A DNA stretch of 64,000 nt, from the NCBI GenBank assembly GCA_963836665.1, contig CAWIKL010000001.1, positions 1,302,001-1,366,000 on the forward strand. Direction: 5' to 3'. Under the pieces are notes generated by a model that was not told where the DNA came from, made no database searches, and saw only the letters and a list, made by a program, of their open reading frames with translations. Positions 61,361-64,000 of this stretch are shown piece by piece; within the stretch, counting starts at the first letter, position 1, and each line of letters opens with the position of its first letter. Both the position numbers and the translations under genes were made by a program. This DNA is from JAICSD01 sp963836665. GTDB lineage: Bacteria; Acidobacteriota; Vicinamibacteria; Vicinamibacterales; 2-12-FULL-66-21.

Positions 61361-62328
61361 CGCTTGTTTCCTTTGACCACGTTGGCCGCGACATCGGGAA
61401 AGTCGGTGAACATGCCGTCGACGCCGGCGTCGCGGAACTGCTCGTACTCGGTTTCAGCCCGGCCGTGGTAGCCAGCCGGCAGGAACGGCTTGTCGATGCG
61501 GATCGTCCAGATGTGCACGAGCAAGCCGGCGGCGTGCGCACGCTTCACCAGGTCGGTGGGCGGATGCACTGTCCCATCGGCGTCCACCGGAATGACCAAG
61601 CGCTTCTCGGGGCCGATCCCGTCGGCGTAGCCGGCGATGTCTTTGAGGGCGGCGTCTTCAACGTCGGCCGGGACGCTGACGAGCTGAATCAACCGGACGG
61701 GCGTCTGACGGCGCAACGCGCGCAGGTTGTCGTGCTCGAACGACTGGATGAAGACAGGCGCGTCGCGCGTGTTCCAACCGTGGGCGGTGAGCGAGGCCAG
61801 CAACTTTTCCTCGAGCGGCAGGCCGAGGCCGCGGAAGTAGGTCGGATGCTTTGTCTCCGGGTAGACGCCGACCGGACGCTCGAGCTGGCGTGCGAGCTGC
61901 TGCGCCAGGTCGAGGATTTCGTCGAAGGTCGGCACCTGGAAGCGGCCGTCGTACTCGTGCGAGCGCGACGCCAGGCGCTCCTTGGCGCGCAGCGTCTTGA
62001 TCTCGGCGAGGGTGAAGTCCTCGGTGAACCAGCCGGTGATCGCCTGGCCGTCGACGGTCTTGGTGCGTTTGCGGTCGGGGAAGCGATCGGCGGCGTCGGT
62101 CGTGCCGTCGATCTCGTTTTCATGACGCGCGATCAGCACTCCGTCCCTGGTCGAGACCAAGTCGGGTTCAATGAAGTCGGCCCCCATCTCCGCCGCCAGC
62201 CGGTAGCCCTCGAGGGTGTGCTCCGGACGGTAGCCGCTGGCACCGCGGTGGCCGATGATAAGCGGCCGCGCCGACGGCGCCGCCAGCCCGCTTGCGACGA
62301 GCGCCAGCGCGGTCAGCGTCCTTACCAT
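61357..62328 (-). CDS. glpQ: Secreted glycerophosphodiester phosphodiesterase
   Basis: 323 residues, signal peptide (ALALVASGLAAPSA). GDPD motifs IIGHRGASGYRPEHTLEGY (catalytic His), FIEPDLVSTRDGVLIARHENEI and, near the end, VHIWTI and GVDGMFTDFPD. Produces glycerol 3-phosphate from lipid head-group debris, which the adjacent alkaline phosphatase can dephosphorylate. Its start overlaps the TonB receptor stop by 7 bp. Confidence 0.9.
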   Translation of the reverse strand: MVRTLTALALVASGLAAPSARPLIIGHRGASGYRPEHTLEGYRLAAEMGADFIEPDLVSTRDGVLIARHENEIDGTTDAADRFPDRKRTKTVDGQAITGWFTEDFTLAEIKTLRAKERLASRSHEYDGRFQVPTFDEILDLAQQLARQLERPVGVYPETKHPTYFRGLGLPLEEKLLASLTAHGWNTRDAPVFIQSFEHDNLRALRRQTPVRLIQLVSVPADVEDAALKDIAGYADGIGPEKRLVIPVDADGTVHPPTDLVKRAHAAGLLVHIWTIRIDKPFLPAGYHGRAETEYEQFRDAGVDGMFTDFPDVAANVVKGNKR

Positions 62329-64000
62329 AGCAGCTTGAATCCGAGCTGCAGCTGCCGCGGATCGTAGGTCGAGGTGATCGTACCGAACCCGCCTGTGCTG
62401 CGATTGCCGTTCGGGGCACGGAAGTTGGTGTGGTTGAGCAGGTTAAACGCCTCGAGCCTGAACTCGAAATTCACCGGTCCGCCGAGCGGGATTCGCTTGC
62501 TCGCCGCCAGATCGATCTGCCAGAAGGCTGGCCCGCGCACGGAGTTGCGCGCGGCATTGCCGAACGGCTGGCTCGGATCGGTCGGCACGCTGACGCACGA
62601 CTTGTTGAACCAGTTGTTGATCGTCTGGTCGGCGCCCGAAGCGATCGGATCACAGGTGACGTTGGCGCGGTAGTTGTTGGCGCCGCGAAAATCCTGCGCG
62701 ATGCCGGATACGACGAAGGTCGCGCCCGGCGTGTAGGTCAGCGTCACCGGCTCTCCCGAATTCATCCGGTTGATTCCCGCGAGCTGCCAGCCGCCAATGA
62801 TCGCCTTCACCGCCGGTGACGATTGCTGGCCGAACGGCAGCGCCCAGACGAAGCTCGTCGTGCTGTTGTAGGGCTGGTCATACTCCGACGTGCCGTAGTC
62901 GGCGGCAAGGTTGTAGAAGTCCTGCGGCGCCGGGAAGTTGCCATTGGCGTTCTCGAGCGACTGCGACCCGTTGTCCTTGGTCTTCGACAAGGTCAGCGAG
63001 CTCAGGACCGAGACGCCGTGCGTGAACCGCCATTCGAACTTGGCCTGCATCGCGTCGTAATGCGACTTGCCGCCGTTGAATGCGTAGGTGATGTCGGCAT
63101 AGGCGGGGATCGGCCGCCGATCCTGCAGCGCAATCGTGCCGGCGGCGTTGTTCGGGGCGGCCTGATTGTAGTTGGCGAAGAGTTCGAGTCCGTCGGCGCG
63201 GTTGGCGACATAGGCGACTTCGAACAGCATGTCGCGGCGCAGCTCGCGCTGCACCGAGACGAACCAGCTCTGGACTCGCCCCGAGTGAAAGTCGCGCGGA
63301 ATGTAGGTGATGTTCGCCGTCAGCGGATTGAACTGCGACGGATCCGCCAAGCCGGCCGGGTAGCCCTGCTCCGCCGGAACGAACGACGGCAGTGCGGGAT
63401 TGGTCTGGTTGACGACGGCATTGACGACCTGGGGCCCGTTGATTGGCAGCAAGTCGCCGCCGCCGGCGCGCGTGAAGTGAACGTAGCCGATGCCGTAACC
63501 GCCGCGAACCACCGTGCGGTCGGTCACGGTATAGGCGAAGCCGAGGCGCGGACCGAAGTTGTTGCGATCCGGATCGACCAGGGCGCGATTGGCGATCGAA
63601 CCGTCCGTTGCCTTGACGATCGAGTTGGTGGTGGGGTCGTAGTTGGAGAGCACGTTGCCGCTCTCCCAGTAGGGCGTCGCATACTCGTAGCGCAGGCCGA
63701 GGTTAAGAGTCAGCTTGCTGCTGGCGCGCCAGTCGTCCTGCAGGTAAGCGAAGTGCATGTCGCGGCGGAGGTGCGCGACCAGCACGCTGCTGAGCGCGTA
63801 CTGGGCACGCAGGCCTAGTTCGAAGTCGGCGAGATTGTAGAGATTGCTCGCGGCGGCGCCCGCCGGACGCGTGAAGGATCCGTTGTAGGTGTCGCGGCCG
63901 TAGAGCGGATTGACGTCCTGGACTTCCGTGGCGATCCACTGGTATTCGTAGCCACTCTTGAATGAGTGCGCACCGCGCGTCCAGGTGTAGTTGATCTTGG
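62322..64000 (-). CDS. TonB-dependent Oar-like receptor (5' end outside window)
   Basis: The frame is open to the right edge of the window (through KSGYEYQWIATEVQDVNPLYG and SNLYNLADFELGLRAQY), so the start, signal peptide and plug are not seen. The visible barrel part has MHFAYLQDDWRASSKLTLNLGLRYEYATPYWE, FGPRLGFAYT, and the C-terminal FEFRLEAFNLLNHTNF typical of Oar/TonB receptors of Acidobacteriota. Upstream of the phosphodiesterase and phosphatase in one operon, so it may import a phosphorylated organic compound or its product. Confidence 0.88.
   Translation of the reverse strand, partial: KINYTWTRGAHSFKSGYEYQWIATEVQDVNPLYGRDTYNGSFTRPAGAAASNLYNLADFELGLRAQYALSSVLVAHLRRDMHFAYLQDDWRASSKLTLNLGLRYEYATPYWESGNVLSNYDPTTNSIVKATDGSIANRALVDPDRNNFGPRLGFAYTVTDRTVVRGGYGIGYVHFTRAGGGDLLPINGPQVVNAVVNQTNPALPSFVPAEQGYPAGLADPSQFNPLTANITYIPRDFHSGRVQSWFVSVQRELRRDMLFEVAYVANRADGLELFANYNQAAPNNAAGTIALQDRRPIPAYADITYAFNGGKSHYDAMQAKFEWRFTHGVSVLSSLTLSKTKDNGSQSLENANGNFPAPQDFYNLAADYGTSEYDQPYNSTTSFVWALPFGQQSSPAVKAIIGGWQLAGINRMNSGEPVTLTYTPGATFVVSGIAQDFRGANNYRANVTCDPIASGADQTINNWFNKSCVSVPTDPSQPFGNAARNSVRGPAFWQIDLAASKRIPLGGPVNFEFRLEAFNLLNHTNFRAPNGNRSTGGFGTITSTYDPRQLQLGFKLLW

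Noticed and set aside
1..64000. tRNA, rRNA, integrase or attachment sites
   Set aside because: Nothing with tRNA-like or rRNA-like conservation, integrase motifs or flanking duplications on an island scale was recognised.

Overview
The window is high-GC, densely packed bacterial DNA. The gene content (two large Oar-like TonB-dependent receptors, an ImuA/ImuB/DnaE2 mutagenesis cassette, secreted phosphatases, DUF4097-type wall proteins, radical SAM and SET proteins) fits a soil-type Acidobacteriota, perhaps class Vicinamibacteria. This placement is an inference; there is no rRNA or other marker in the window. No tRNA, rRNA, CRISPR array, prophage or complete insertion sequence was seen. Two conserved genes (a GDP-mannose dehydrogenase and imuB) each carry a single-base frameshift.

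Positions 1-18.4 kb are a surface-polysaccharide locus. It starts with the end of a family 2 glycosyltransferase and two tandem secreted endonuclease/exonuclease/phosphatase-type proteins on the minus strand. A tightly overlapping plus-strand operon follows: glycosyltransferase, heparinase II/III-like lyase, three asparagine-synthetase-like amidotransferases interleaved with glycosyltransferases, and an AlgD-type dehydrogenase. A SET-domain protein and a small alpha/beta hydrolase come next. Together they suggest an acidic, possibly amidated, uronate-containing polymer.

Positions 18.4-24.3 kb hold unrelated housekeeping and secreted genes: DUF4097 protein, radical SAM enzyme, YajQ, metallophosphoesterase, a phospholipase-D-like protein and a DUF4956 membrane protein. 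A convergent spacer here contains two long imperfect palindromes. Positions 24.6-30.4 kb are the imuA-imuB-dnaE2 cassette. It is studded with short tandem repeats, including three heptanucleotide tracts read through inside dnaE2 and a 90-bp insertion flanked by 12-bp direct repeats inside imuB.

Positions 30.5-43.4 kb carry an MFS exporter, a Ni/Co-type permease, a PhoB/PhoR-like two-component pair, a PiT phosphate transporter with its DUF47 partner, and an RND efflux operon (adaptor, pump, TolC). Positions 43.4-64 kb are dominated by phosphate and arsenic biology: two porins, pstS-pstC-pstA (no pstB), an arsenic module (arsR, aquaglyceroporin, arsM, arsC), an orphan PhoB-like regulator, two small unknown genes, a PHP phosphoesterase operon, two TonB receptors, a metallophosphatase, a PhoK-like alkaline phosphatase and a glycerophosphodiester phosphodiesterase.

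Several promoters in this last third share an unusually regular element: three or four heptamers resembling NNTNACA at exact 11-bp spacing, usually followed after about nine bases by a -10-like hexamer. It precedes the orphan regulator, the porin-pst operon, the metallophosphatase-TonB operon, the PHP operon and both small unknown genes. I read this as a local PHO-box regulon, which is the most coherent undescribed system in the window. The repeat-riddled mutagenesis cassette is the second.
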